A stretch of 64,000 bases of DNA from Natronobiforma cellulositropha (GCF_025629245.1 NZ_JANZXN010000005.1:62001-126000); one strand, 5' to 3'. Positions 32,594 through 44,792 are shown, counted from the stretch's first letter. Notes: generated from the letters alone by a model not told the origin. Numbers and translations: made by a program.

Positions 32594-32666
32594 TACGACT
32601 GTAATGGATGTGAACCGGTTCACTGGCTGTACCCTCATCCGATTACACCCATACGACTGTAATGGA
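32594..32666. repeat. Direct repeat pair around a palindrome
   Basis: TACGACTGTAATGGA occurs twice, 58 bp apart start to start; GTGAACCGGTTCAC follows the first copy by 1 bp. The spacing is about five to six helical turns, which would suit co-operative binding. Confidence 0.75.
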
Positions 32667-33000
32667 AAAGAGGACGGCACCGGCGAACAGCGAGCGCGAA
32701 TCGAGCGTTCGTGGCAGATATGACAATTTTGAGTGTATATAGTCGAGAGAATGTTATATTCGACGACAGACCGGAGAGGTTCCCGGCTACGAGCAGCCAT
32801 GCGGCCACACACCGGCATTTGAGAGAGTATCCACTGGTCCTGGAACGGAGGTCACCAGTGTATCCACCAGGGTGCCGTGTAAGGGAGTTTGGGAGGCCAA
32901 AGCACAGGTGTCGAAAAAATTACCACCTCCCGATTGAATAGACAGAGGAGAGATAGTAGTAGAGAGTAGTGAGCAGGTTGGAATTTATGGAGGAAGAGAG

Positions 33001-34032
33001 CTACCGCTCGAGTTCGACGAGTGAGGGGTGGCCGGCCACGGTCAGGTAGATGGCACCGAGTCCACCGAGGAGGACGTGTTGCCAGTACGTTGATAGTCGG
33101 TAAAGCAACGTTACTGCAGTCGCCAGGTCACCCGAGAGGCCGACCGTCGCCACGAGCAGTCCGGCCAGGGCGTACTCGATTCCGCCGGTCCCACCCGGCA
33201 GCGGGATCACCCCGCCGAACGAGGCCAGCGGCGCACACGCGAGCGAGAGGGCGAGCGGGGCGTCGACACCGAGCGCGAGCAGACTGAAGTACAGCGGCAA
33301 CGCGTTGACCACCCAGCTACAGAGGGCGACGGCGAAGGCAGCCACCAGCGTCCGTCGGGCCGCGCTGACCGCATCGAGCGTCGCGAAGAAGCCCTCGAGT
33401 CGGCCGCGGACGCGGCCACGGCCGCCGGGCAGGCGAGGCGAGCGCTCGGCGAACCGGTCCCAGCGCGCGGCGAGCGCACCGAAGAGCGCGTGTGCGCGGT
33501 CCTGGCCGACGAGGACGACGACCATCCCCACGACGAGGAGGCTCCCGACGGCGACGAGCGAGAGCGTGAGCAGGAGGTCCCCCTCGGGGGACTCGACTCC
33601 GACGAACATCGCCAGGCCGACGAGACCGACGACGACGGAGGCGACGAACGCGAACACTTCGGCGACGGTGACGACCGCGAGGTTGTCCTCGAAGGCCGAC
33701 TCCGAGTTGCGAGCGAGGAGGTAGGCGGTGACCGGCGCCCCGGTCGAGCGACCCCACGGGAGCGTACTCCGGGCGAAGTAGCCCGCGAGGAAGGCCGTCG
33801 CGAACGCCCCACCGCGCGCACTCCCCTCGACCGGACCGAGTAGCTGTCTGAGCAACACGCCGCGGAGGGCGAGAATCACCGCACCCGCACCGGCGGCGGC
33901 CGCGAACGCGACCGGATTCGCCGCTCTGAGGTGCTCGAGGACCGCTTCCCACCCCACCCCGTAGACGAGCACCCCGACCAGGACGAGAGCCACCGACAGG
34001 CCGACGGCGACCCGGCGCGCGTGCATGCTCAC
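33001..34032 (-). CDS. Lysylphosphatidylglycerol synthase-like (UPF0104/AglD-type) membrane protein
   Basis: A 343-residue protein with about eight hydrophobic helices. GGVIPLPGGTGGIEYALAGLL near residue 280 and RSTLPWGRSTGAPVTAYLLAR near 95 are the conserved loops of the UPF0104/LPG synthase membrane family. In Haloferax the AglD family helps add the last sugar of the S-layer N-glycan, though AglD itself has an extra GT2 domain that is absent here. Function is thus a guess: flipping or transfer of a lipid-linked group. The start may be GTG at 34032 or ATG at 34026. Confidence 0.85.
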   Translation of the reverse strand: MSMHARRVAVGLSVALVLVGVLVYGVGWEAVLEHLRAANPVAFAAAAGAGAVILALRGVLLRQLLGPVEGSARGGAFATAFLAGYFARSTLPWGRSTGAPVTAYLLARNSESAFEDNLAVVTVAEVFAFVASVVVGLVGLAMFVGVESPEGDLLLTLSLVAVGSLLVVGMVVVLVGQDRAHALFGALAARWDRFAERSPRLPGGRGRVRGRLEGFFATLDAVSAARRTLVAAFAVALCSWVVNALPLYFSLLALGVDAPLALSLACAPLASFGGVIPLPGGTGGIEYALAGLLVATVGLSGDLATAVTLLYRLSTYWQHVLLGGLGAIYLTVAGHPSLVELER

Positions 34033-34133
34033 CCGTCTGACGTCGAGACCTCTTGTACGCTCCTATCACTCCGAAAAACGGACAGCGGGCTGACGGCAGT
34101 GCGGGCGAATCGCTCGAGCGGGGGAGCGGCGAC

Positions 34134-35939
34134 TCAGACGTGCTCGTCGAGGAAGTCGGCGATGGCCGAGTAGGCCTCGATGCGGTTCTCGAGTTTCGAG
34201 AAGCCGTGGCCCTCGTCCTCGAAGATGAGCTTTCTGACCGGGACGCCCTGTTCTGCGGCCCGTTCGGCGATCTGTTCGGCCTCGCCCACCGGGACGCGCG
34301 GGTCGTTCGCGCCGTGGAGGACGAACAGCGGGGCGGCGATGCGCTCGACGTTGTTGATCGGCGAGATCGACTCGAGGAACGCCCGGTCCTCGTCGAGCGA
34401 GCCGTACTCGGCCTCGCGGAGCGCTCTACGCCACTCGCCGGTGTTCTCGAGGAAGGTCACGAAGTTGGCGATGCCGACGATGTCGACGCCCGCTGCCCAC
34501 CGCTCGGGGTACTCGGTGAGCGCCGCGAGTACCATGAAGCCGCCGTAGGAGCCACCCATCGCGACGAGGCGGTCGGGATCGACCGCCGGATGCTCGGCGA
34601 GGAACGCCGCACAGGCCTCGATGTCGGCGACCGAGTCCATGCGCAGTTCGACGTCGTCGAGGCTCGCGTACTCGCTCCCGTAGCCCGACGAGCCACGGAC
34701 GTTCGGCTCGAAGTAGGCGTAGCCCCGGTCGAGGAAGTACTGTTTGGCCGCGCTGAACGAGGGGCGGCGCTGGCTCTCGGGACCCCCGTGGATGTCGACG
34801 ATGACCGGCGCGCCACCGTCACCCGTCTCCTCCGGGAGTGAGAGGAAACCCGGCACCTCGAGTCCGTCGCTCTCGACGTGGACGAGGGCGGACTCGCGGA
34901 AGGTCTCGGGGGGAATGCCGGCCGTCGGCGCGGCGGTCCACTGCTCGGCCGCGCCGGTCTCGACCTCGACGACGAAGACGTTGGCGTTGATCGCGTCGCC
35001 GGTCGTCGAGAGGGCGACGCGCTCGGCGTCGGGGCTGAAGCTCACGCCGCCGCTGACGCCGCCGGGCAGGTCCGGTGTCGGGAAGGTCTCGAAGGCGGTC
35101 GGCTCCTCGTCGTCGAACGCGCCGACGGTGAGTTCGGTGTAGCCCTCGACGTTTCGCGAGTAGACGAAGCGGCCGCTCTCGTGGTCGAGCGCGATGCCGT
35201 CGACGTTCCAGCCAGCGCCGTCTGCCACCGTCTCGAGCGCGAGCGTCTCACCGTCGAGGTAGGCGAGCGAGAGCGTATCGCCGTCGCGGTCGGTGACGAG
35301 GTAGACGCCCGCACCGTCGGGTGCGTAGCTCGCACTTCCGTAGCGAACGTCGCCGTCGTGGGGGGTGAGGTGGCGCAACTCGCCGGTCTCGAGCGAGAGT
35401 TCGTAGAGGTCCTGATCGAAGTTCGAGTACGCCTGGGAGACGAGCAGGTGGCTGTCGTCGGGGTGCCAGTCGCTGACCGTGAGCCAGCCGTCGCCCTCAC
35501 AGACGAGGGTGGCCGCCTCGCCGACGGCGTCACGGTCCTGGACGTAGACGTCGAAGACGGATTCGTCGCGGCGGTTCGAGGTGAACGCGAAGCGCTCGCC
35601 GTCGTGGCTGAACCCACCCCAGCGGTGTTTCGCCTCGGGTGTCGCCGTCAAATTCTCGATCACGCCGGTGTCACGCTCGAGGCGAAACAGCTGCGCTCGC
35701 TCGTTGCCACCCTCGTCCATCCCGAAGATCAGTTCGGGTCGTGTCGGCGACCAGGAAGCGAAGGTGATCCGTTCGTCGTAGAAGGTCCGCTGCACCGGCC
35801 AGCCGCGAGCCTCGGTCAGCGTCCAGACCTGTGGGACGCCGGTGGTCGTCATCAGAAACGAGAGGTGCTCGCCGTCGGGACCGAACGACGCGCCGTAGGC
35901 ACTCCTGACGTTGAGGTAGCGCTCGATGTCGTAGGCCAT
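34134..35939 (-). CDS. S9 family prolyl oligopeptidase / acylaminoacyl peptidase
   Basis: A 601-residue serine peptidase. The N-terminal part is a beta-propeller (blades such as PDGEHLSFLMTTTG, SHDGERFAFTSNRRDE, HPDDSHLLVSQAY). The C-terminal alpha/beta hydrolase has the nucleophile GGSYGGFM, the Asp in HGANDPRVPV and the His in EDEGHGFSK. PVIVDIHGGPESQRRPSF supplies the oxyanion region. It is likely cytosolic with no signal peptide and removes or trims short peptides. Start MAYDIERYLNVR is chosen; the open frame runs 127 codons further but that part is non-coding in style. Confidence 0.93.
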   Translation of the reverse strand: MAYDIERYLNVRSAYGASFGPDGEHLSFLMTTTGVPQVWTLTEARGWPVQRTFYDERITFASWSPTRPELIFGMDEGGNERAQLFRLERDTGVIENLTATPEAKHRWGGFSHDGERFAFTSNRRDESVFDVYVQDRDAVGEAATLVCEGDGWLTVSDWHPDDSHLLVSQAYSNFDQDLYELSLETGELRHLTPHDGDVRYGSASYAPDGAGVYLVTDRDGDTLSLAYLDGETLALETVADGAGWNVDGIALDHESGRFVYSRNVEGYTELTVGAFDDEEPTAFETFPTPDLPGGVSGGVSFSPDAERVALSTTGDAINANVFVVEVETGAAEQWTAAPTAGIPPETFRESALVHVESDGLEVPGFLSLPEETGDGGAPVIVDIHGGPESQRRPSFSAAKQYFLDRGYAYFEPNVRGSSGYGSEYASLDDVELRMDSVADIEACAAFLAEHPAVDPDRLVAMGGSYGGFMVLAALTEYPERWAAGVDIVGIANFVTFLENTGEWRRALREAEYGSLDEDRAFLESISPINNVERIAAPLFVLHGANDPRVPVGEAEQIAERAAEQGVPVRKLIFEDEGHGFSKLENRIEAYSAIADFLDEHV

Positions 35940-36123
35940 AGTCCCTCTCACGGCGGCGGCCCGGTAACCGTTTCCGATACCGCAGGCGAGGCCCTCCGCA
36001 AAACCGTAGCCGCCGCCTACCACGTGCAAACGACGACGTTCCCGAGTGTGGGAACGTCGACGGACGGTCCCAGTGCGGTGTTGGGAGTGCGTAACAAAAA
36101 CGGCCGTCCCCGTGTGAGCGGGC

Positions 36124-36438
36124 ATGCGAGACGAGGAGGGACGCGAGGCGGGGGCGGGTGGAGACGACGCGTCGCCGGGGACGGCGGTCGTGGTGATCGT
36201 CGTCACGCTCGTCGCGTTCGGGGCGACGGTCGCCATCGTCGGCTCCGGCGTCCTCGACGGCACCGGTCCCATCGACTCGTCGTTGATCGACGACGGCACC
36301 GACAGCGCGTTCAACCACACGGGCCAGAACGGTGCCGGGAGCGAGGCCCACGAGAACGCGTCGGCTCCCGCAGGCGAGAGAAGTGAGCGCGAGCGAAATC
36401 AGACGAGCGACGAGCGGCCGGAGATCGACGACGAGTGA
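36124..36438 (+). CDS. Small single-pass membrane protein
   Basis: A 104-residue protein with an acidic N-terminus, one hydrophobic helix (about 20-41, TAVVVIVVTLVAFGATVAIVG) and a polar, acidic, Asn/Glu-rich tail with NHT and NAS sites for N-glycosylation. The tail therefore probably lies outside. Codon use is GC-rich at third positions as in its neighbours. Divergent from the peptidase gene. I do not recognise the family. Confidence 0.6.
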   Translation: MRDEEGREAGAGGDDASPGTAVVVIVVTLVAFGATVAIVGSGVLDGTGPIDSSLIDDGTDSAFNHTGQNGAGSEAHENASAPAGERSERERNQTSDERPEIDDE

Positions 36439-36510
36439 CCGGCCTGCCTCGAGCGCCCTCGCGAGGCGGGATGCGGGAGCAGCCGTCGGTCGGACCTCGA
36501 GAATGAATCG

Positions 36511-36518
36511 ATTTTTTA
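36511..36518 (+). promoter_or_regulatory. TATA element of the glycosyltransferase gene
   Basis: ATTTTTTA is centred 29 bp before the ATG at 36544, so a leaderless mRNA is predicted. Confidence 0.55.
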
Positions 36519-36543
36519 CCTTCGGCCGTCATGGTGGGTCCGT

Positions 36544-37605
36544 ATGCGACTCGCGTTCGTCTCGTTCGAAACGATCTACCACCGTGACGCCGAGGCGAAC
36601 GCGCGTCTGGCCACTGTGATCGACTTGCTTCGCGAGCGCGGCCACGAGGTCCACGTCCTCTGTGCGGCCTTCTGGGACGGCGACCACGCGACCTTCGAGC
36701 GCGACGGCGTCACCTACCACGGTCTCGTCGGGGACCTCGAGTCCGCCCGCTCGTTCCTCTGGCGGGTCCCGACCGCCCTCAGACGGATCGGTCCCGACAC
36801 GGTTCACGCGAGCGCCCACCCGCCAGCGCAGGTCGCCGCCGCCAGCGCGGGGGCGGCGCTCGCGCGCGTCCCGCTGCTCGTCGAGTGGTACGGCGACGAG
36901 GGAATCGACGAGGGGCGCTGGAGTCGCCTCGCGGCGCGCCGTCCCGACCGGATCGTCACCCCGTCGCGACTCGTCCGGACCTGGACGCGCGAACTCGGTG
37001 CCGAGGGCGAACGCGTCGACGTGATCCCGTGTCCGGTCGACTGGTCGGTGATCGACGGGACCGAGCCGGCCGAGGGCGCGGAAATCGTCTACGCGCGCCA
37101 CCTCGACGAGGGGGCGAACCTCGAGAGCCTCATGCTCGCGCTCGCAGAGCTACGCGGCCGCGACTGGGCAGCGACGGTGATCGGCGACGGTCCCGAACGC
37201 GAGCACTACGAGGACCTCGCCCGTGACTTACGGATCGACGAGCGCGTCTCGTTCGCCGGCGACCTCGAGCGCGAGGCGCGCGTGGCGGCCTACAAGAACG
37301 CCCACGTCTTCGTCCAGACGGCGACCCACTGCGTCTTCCCGACCGAACTCGCCTGGGCGCTCGCCTGTGGCTGTATCGGCATCGTCGAGTACCACGCGAA
37401 CTCGAGCGCACACGAACTCGTCGAGGGGCGCGAACGCGGCTTCCGGACGACGACCGAGCGCGAACTCGTCGAGACCATCGTCGACGCGGGCGACCTCGAA
37501 CACCGCGAGCGCGACGACGCCTTCGAGCCGTTCGGCCGACGGCCGACGCTCGAGCGCTACCTCCAGCACTACCGCGACCTACAGCTCGAGTACGGACTGC
37601 TCTAG
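36544..37605 (+). CDS. Family 4-type (GT-B) glycosyltransferase
   Basis: A 353-residue glycosyltransferase. The first half has the acceptor-side Rossmann fold (RLAFVSFETIYHRDAEANAR, RGHEVHVLCAAFWDGD). The second half has VVTPSRLV-like text, VDVIPCPVDWSVID, then ATVIGDGPEREHYEDLAR and RVSFAGDLEREARVAAYKNAHVFV, which are GT4 landmarks. The donor site E-x7-E region appears as FPTELAWALACGCIGIVEY. It may act in glycan or glycolipid synthesis at the membrane. It converges on folCP and their TAG stops overlap in one CTAG. Confidence 0.9.
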   Translation: MRLAFVSFETIYHRDAEANARLATVIDLLRERGHEVHVLCAAFWDGDHATFERDGVTYHGLVGDLESARSFLWRVPTALRRIGPDTVHASAHPPAQVAAASAGAALARVPLLVEWYGDEGIDEGRWSRLAARRPDRIVTPSRLVRTWTRELGAEGERVDVIPCPVDWSVIDGTEPAEGAEIVYARHLDEGANLESLMLALAELRGRDWAATVIGDGPEREHYEDLARDLRIDERVSFAGDLEREARVAAYKNAHVFVQTATHCVFPTELAWALACGCIGIVEYHANSSAHELVEGRERGFRTTTERELVETIVDAGDLEHRERDDAFEPFGRRPTLERYLQHYRDLQLEYGLL

Positions 37606-40073
37606 TCGACCGTCCGGTGTGGGTCGCGCAGGGCGAGCGCACTCTTCACCGCGGCGACGTTCTCGGGCACGTCGTGGACACGGACGATGTCCGCGCCGCG
37701 CTCGACGGCGAGGGCGGTCGTCGCGACCGTCGCGTCCCGGCGGTCGTCGGGACCGTAGCCGAGGTGGTCGAACATCGACTTGTGCGAGTGGCCGACGAGG
37801 ATCGGACAGCCGAGGGCGCGAAGCTCCTCGAGTCGGGCGAGCAGGTCGAAGCTCTCGCGTGGGGACTTGCCGAAGCCGAGACCCGGGTCGACGATCAGTT
37901 GCTCGCGCGAGAGACCCGCCTTCTCCGCAAGCAAGAGCCGTTCGGTGAGCGCCCCGATCACGTCCTCGACGACGTCGTCGTAGCTGACCGTCCGGCCGGG
38001 GACGACGGGCGCGTCGATGCTGTGCATGAGACAGAGCGGGACGTCGTACTCGGCGGCGACGAAGCGCATCTCCGGGTCCGCGAGCCCCGACACGTCGTTG
38101 ACGAGGTCGGCACCCGCCTCGAGTGCGGTCTCGGCGACGGCGGCTTTCCGCGTGTCGACCGAGAGCAGCGGCTCGTCTTCGTCCGAAAACCGTTCGGCCA
38201 GGCGCTCGATCACGGGGACGACGCGCTCGGTCTCCTCCTCGGTGGCGACCTCGTCGGCTCCCGGCCGGGTCGACTCGCCGCCGACGTCGACGATGTCGAC
38301 GCCCGCCGCAGCCATCGCCTCGGCCTGGGCGAGCGCGTCCTCGAGCGCCGCGTACTCGCCGCCGTCGTGGAAGCTGTCGGGCGTGACGTTGACGATGCCC
38401 ATCACCGACGGGCGTTCCTGCCAGGGGTAACGCGGCGGCGGTGACTCGACCTGGATGTCGAGCGTCTCGCGCAGGTCGCGGGCGACCTCGGCGAGCCCGT
38501 AGGGCTGGGCCTCGAGTTTCTCGGTGACGCGCTTGAACTGCGAGAGCGTCCCCATCAGGACGGCGTCGACCGGTTCGTCGCCGCGCTGGAGTCCCGAGAG
38601 GGCGCACTCGCCGCCGACGCTCAGCAGTTCCTGCTTGAGGTAGCTCGCCTGGCGGTACTGGAGGTCCGTCTTCACCACCCGGTGGACCGCCTTCCCGCGC
38701 ATCCGCCAGACACCCTTCGAGGTGACGCCCGCCCCCTCGAGCGTCTCGCGGGCGTCCGCGAGGTCGCGAACCCGTTTCGGAATCACGGTCGAGGTGTAAC
38801 GCGAGCGCGCCTCGGCGACGGCGAACAGCGAGCCGGTGACGAGGACGGCGTCGTCGGGTCCCGCAGCCTCGAGCGCCGCGGCGAAGGCGTCGGCGACGGC
38901 CGAGCGCTCGCGGACCGGCTCGACGCCAGCGCGCTCGAAGACCGTCGCGAGCACGTCGCGGTCTTCGGCGCGCGGGAGGTCGGGTTCGCAGGTGATCACC
39001 GTATCCGGTGTCGGGAGCGCCTCGACCATCCCCGCGTGGTCTTTCTCGTGCATCGCGCCGAAGACGAGGTGGAGCGCGTCGTACTCGAACGTCGAGAGCG
39101 TCTCGGCCAGCCGGGCGCAGGCACCGGGGTTGTGCGCGCCGTCGAGGACGACGAGCGGGTCGCGCTCGAAGACCTCGAAGCGGCCCGGCCAGTGGGCGTT
39201 TCGCAGGCCCCGCTCGAGGTCCGCCGTCGAGACGTCCGCCACCTGCCGGGCGAGCGTCGCGGCGATGGCGGCGTTTTCGGCCTGGTGGGTCCCCAGGAGG
39301 GGGATCTGCGCCTCGAGCGACCACGGCTCGTCGGTGTCGGCGTCGATCGAGACGGCCGCTTCGAGGTGGTTCGTCCGCCCCTCGTAGGCGACGCGGACGT
39401 CCGGTGTGGCCGGCCGGTCGCCGGAGCCGACGGTGACGACCGAGCCGGCGACCTCCCGGACCACCTCGAGCGCCGCTCCCGAGACGCCCGTGACCAGCGG
39501 CGCGTCGGCGGGGGCGACGTGGGCTTTGTCGCGAGCGATCTCTTCGAGCGTGTCACCGAGGATGCCGGTGTGCTCGAGCGAGACGCTCGTGACGGCGCTC
39601 GCGACGGGCGAGACGACGCTCGTCGCGTCGAACTTGCCGCCGATGCCGACTTCGAGGACGGCGACGTCGACCCCCTCGCGGGCGAAGTGCCAGAGCGCGA
39701 GGGCGGTCATCGTCTCGAAGAACGTCGGTGAGTTGCCGTCTGCGGCCCGCTCGGTGAGGTACTCGCCACACTCCTCGACGAACGCGACCAGCGCAGAACG
39801 CGGCAGCAACCGTCCGTCGACGCGGATGCGCTCTCTGAGGTCCTCGAGGTGTGGCGAGGTGTAGAGACCGACCGAGAGCCCCGACTCGCGCAGCACCCGC
39901 TCGAGCATCCGCGCCGTACTCCCCTTCCCGTTCGACCCGGCGATCTGGACACACGCGAGCGTCTCGTGTGGGTCCCCCAGAAACGAGAGAACGTCCGCCG
40001 TCGAGTCCGTGCCGGGCCGCGGCCGGAAGCGACGAAGGTCGAAACAGACGTTCGCCGCCTCGTGGTACTCCAT
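37602..40073 (-). CDS. folCP: Fused dihydrofolate synthase and dihydropteroate synthase (FolC-FolP)
   Basis: An 823-residue bifunctional folate enzyme. The N-terminal half (1-430) is FolC, a Mur-ligase-like ATP enzyme: P-loop AGSNGKGSTARML (about 45-57), YTSPHLEDLRERI and LEVGIGGKFDATSVV. A linker of about 110 residues follows, then FolP (about 545-823) with SVMGIVNVTPDSFHDGG, DVGGESTRPGADEV, LVNDVSGL, VDPGLGFGKSP and LVGHSHKSM. FolP joins the pterin to p-aminobenzoate and FolC adds glutamate. This fusion is well known in haloarchaea. TATA about 26 bp before the ATG. Confidence 0.96.
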   Translation of the reverse strand: MEYHEAANVCFDLRRFRPRPGTDSTADVLSFLGDPHETLACVQIAGSNGKGSTARMLERVLRESGLSVGLYTSPHLEDLRERIRVDGRLLPRSALVAFVEECGEYLTERAADGNSPTFFETMTALALWHFAREGVDVAVLEVGIGGKFDATSVVSPVASAVTSVSLEHTGILGDTLEEIARDKAHVAPADAPLVTGVSGAALEVVREVAGSVVTVGSGDRPATPDVRVAYEGRTNHLEAAVSIDADTDEPWSLEAQIPLLGTHQAENAAIAATLARQVADVSTADLERGLRNAHWPGRFEVFERDPLVVLDGAHNPGACARLAETLSTFEYDALHLVFGAMHEKDHAGMVEALPTPDTVITCEPDLPRAEDRDVLATVFERAGVEPVRERSAVADAFAAALEAAGPDDAVLVTGSLFAVAEARSRYTSTVIPKRVRDLADARETLEGAGVTSKGVWRMRGKAVHRVVKTDLQYRQASYLKQELLSVGGECALSGLQRGDEPVDAVLMGTLSQFKRVTEKLEAQPYGLAEVARDLRETLDIQVESPPPRYPWQERPSVMGIVNVTPDSFHDGGEYAALEDALAQAEAMAAAGVDIVDVGGESTRPGADEVATEEETERVVPVIERLAERFSDEDEPLLSVDTRKAAVAETALEAGADLVNDVSGLADPEMRFVAAEYDVPLCLMHSIDAPVVPGRTVSYDDVVEDVIGALTERLLLAEKAGLSREQLIVDPGLGFGKSPRESFDLLARLEELRALGCPILVGHSHKSMFDHLGYGPDDRRDATVATTALAVERGADIVRVHDVPENVAAVKSALALRDPHRTVD

Positions 40074-40095
40074 ACCCGAACCACAGAGTCCGGTC

Positions 40096-40103
40096 GCTTT
40101 TAG
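40096..40103 (-). promoter_or_regulatory. TATA element of folCP
   Basis: The minus strand reads CTAAAAGC, centred 26 bp before the ATG at 40073, so a leaderless mRNA is predicted. Confidence 0.55.
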
Positions 40104-40217
40104 CTGTATTGGAGCGTCTCGAGCGACCGTTCACCCGGGCGCGAGGAGGGCAGCTGAAGTCGCGAAATCGGCCGTCTCGAGTGACTTTCTCGCCCGTCTA
40201 GGGATGGCGAGGTAGAA

Positions 40218-40226
40218 AACTTATGA
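40218..40226 (+). promoter_or_regulatory. TATA element of the gene at 40249
   Basis: AACTTATGA is centred 27 bp before the ATG and predicts a leaderless mRNA. Confidence 0.55.
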
Positions 40227-40248
40227 GAGGTGGCTCTGACCTCGGGGT

Positions 40249-40509
40249 ATGGCACGCGAACTGACGATCGACGCACGCACTGGACCGACGAACTTCGAGA
40301 TCACCGTCGACGGAACGATCGACCCGACCGTCGAGGACCCGGTCCGAGAGACAATCGTCGCCTCCGGGAGTACGGTCGAGGGACTCGTCGACGGCACGCC
40401 GCTCGCGTTTCGCTTCTCGGGCGACGTGACCGACATCACCGTCACGAACACCGACGCCTCGGTGTGTATCGACGGCGAGGCGGTCGACCCCGAATCCTAC
40501 CGGACCTGA
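40249..40509 (+). CDS. Small conserved haloarchaeal protein of unknown function
   Basis: An 86-residue acidic protein made mostly of beta-prone segments (RELTIDARTGPTNFEITVDG, PLAFRFSGDVTDITVTNTDA), with no signal or membrane helix. Third-position GC and a clean TATA element support it as a real gene. It lies between folCP (divergent) and carB (convergent). I do not recognise a functional family. Confidence 0.75.
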   Translation: MARELTIDARTGPTNFEITVDGTIDPTVEDPVRETIVASGSTVEGLVDGTPLAFRFSGDVTDITVTNTDASVCIDGEAVDPESYRT

Positions 40510-40563
40510 GGCAGACTCGAGCGAACTATCTGCGAGAACAGAACGTTCAGCGGTGAGCCGTGG

Positions 40564-43797
<3,234 letters not shown>

Positions 43798-43824
43798 TTG
43801 CTCGTCCGACCGAAGTGCGTACAT

Positions 43825-43835
43825 CGTAATAAGCC
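43825..43835 (-). promoter_or_regulatory. TATA element of carB
   Basis: The minus strand reads GGCTTATTACG, centred about 32 bp before the ATG at 43797. This supports the start at 43797 and not the one 14 codons upstream. Confidence 0.55.
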
Positions 43836-44040
43836 CCACGAAATGCTACGAATACCGAAACACAATTTCGAATTTCGAACCCATGGTGACGTGTGACGTG
43901 CCAGCGCGGGACGCGAGGCGTGGTGCGTCAGGGACGCTCGAGCGTGCCCAGTCCACCGGAGGCGCACACTCCCGAGCCGTCGTTCTCCGCTCGAGTGAGA
44001 TGATACCACTGCCCACCACACTAAAATATTTGGCAGTCGT

Positions 44041-44049
44041 GTTATATTC
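44041..44049 (+). promoter_or_regulatory. TATA element of the small zinc-finger gene at 44071
   Basis: GTTATATTC is centred 26 bp before the ATG, which fits a leaderless mRNA. Confidence 0.6.
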
Positions 44050-44070
44050 TAATAGTTTCTCTATCCACAC

Positions 44071-44220
44071 ATGATGACGAACGTCTCCGGTCCGGACCGT
44101 TCCGACGAGACCGCCCGTGTCTGCCCCCTCTGTGAGAGCGCGCTCTCTCAGTACCACCCGACGGGGAACCTCGAGTGTGAGAATCCTCAGTGTGGCTTTC
44201 GCTCGATCAAAGTTCCCTGA
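44071..44220 (+). CDS. 49-residue zinc-finger protein
   Basis: A short open frame starting MMTNVSGPDRSDE. It carries CPLCES (cysteines about 23 and 26) and CENPQCGFRS near the end, a C-x2-C...C-x4-C zinc ribbon typical of the one- or two-CPxCG mini-proteins of haloarchaea. A well-spaced TATA element and GC-rich third positions support it. It is too short for common gene-finding cut-offs. In Haloferax such mini-proteins affect growth, motility and biofilm; this one has no assigned role. Confidence 0.75.
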   Translation: MMTNVSGPDRSDETARVCPLCESALSQYHPTGNLECENPQCGFRSIKVP

Positions 44221-44258
44221 GACGGCCCGTCGTCCCGACTGCTGACAGACCGTTCGGG

Positions 44259-44792
44259 TTAAACCGGCCGGTCGTGTTCGCTCTCGAAGTCGCGCATCGC
44301 GCGGTACTCGTCGACGAACGCCTCGACGTCGAACTCGAGCATCTGGCGCTCGAAATCGGTGCGCGCGCCGTCGTCTTCGGCGTGGCTGATCGCGTGCTCC
44401 ATGAGTTCGACGACGAGTTCGACGACGACGACGTGGAGTCGGTGGGAGTCGAAATCGGTCATCCACAACAAGGTGTAGCCGACGCTGCCGGTCTCGGCGG
44501 CGTCGTAGGCGACGACCTGCTCGGGGAACTCCTCCATGACGATCCCGAGGAGGTGGGGCGTGCCGAACTCCTCGAAGTCGTCTGCGGTCTCGACCGTCTC
44601 GCGGAGGACGTCGACGAGCGACTCGGGGAAAAAGCGCGAGGGCGGGTGGAGGTCCATCACGACGGCGTGGCGCTCGCCGCAGTTGCAGTCGTACTCGCGC
44701 ATCCCGAGGTCGATCGTCGTCGGGTCGATCGACTCCCCACAGGGCAACTCGAGGGTGTCCCGGTCGTCACCCGGAACGCGGGGTTGTGCCAT
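44259..44792 (-). CDS. Conserved haloarchaeal protein of unknown function
   Basis: A 177-residue soluble acidic protein. The N-terminal part has MREYDCNCGERHAVVMDLHPP, with a CxC and nearby His that may bind metal. The rest is mainly helical (EFPEQVVAYDAAETGSVGY, LVVELMEHAISHAEDD). The start MAQPRVPGDDRD is chosen because the longer frame upstream overlaps a Ser/Pro/Arg-rich non-coding stretch. I believe it belongs to a halobacterial DUF but cannot fix the number. It lies downstream of the membrane-protein gene on the same strand with a 46-bp gap. Confidence 0.75.
   Translation of the reverse strand: MAQPRVPGDDRDTLELPCGESIDPTTIDLGMREYDCNCGERHAVVMDLHPPSRFFPESLVDVLRETVETADDFEEFGTPHLLGIVMEEFPEQVVAYDAAETGSVGYTLLWMTDFDSHRLHVVVVELVVELMEHAISHAEDDGARTDFERQMLEFDVEAFVDEYRAMRDFESEHDRPV

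Larger units (their letters stand above)
32448..33000. other. 553-bp gap with palindrome and direct repeats upstream of the IclR gene
   Basis: No convincing gene. It holds a perfect 14-bp palindrome GTGAACCGGTTCAC (32610-32623), flanked by a 15-bp direct repeat TACGACTGTAATGGA at 32594-32608 and 32652-32666. An AT-rich patch follows with GTGTATATAGT and TTATATTC near 32730-32760, a promoter-like stretch. The last 60 bp are purine-rich. Base composition is far lower in GC than its surroundings, so this is a likely control region or the scar of a lost gene. Reading frames of 76-86 codons here look unlike haloarchaeal proteins. Confidence 0.55.

Noticed and set aside
32463-32941. Reading frames of 76-86 codons in the gap beside the IclR gene
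   Set aside because: No acidic bias, no motif, and they overlap repeats and AT-rich promoter-like sequence.
35940-36320. Extension of the S9 peptidase by 127 codons
   Set aside because: Ser/Pro/Arg-rich text without family match, antisense to the small membrane-protein gene.
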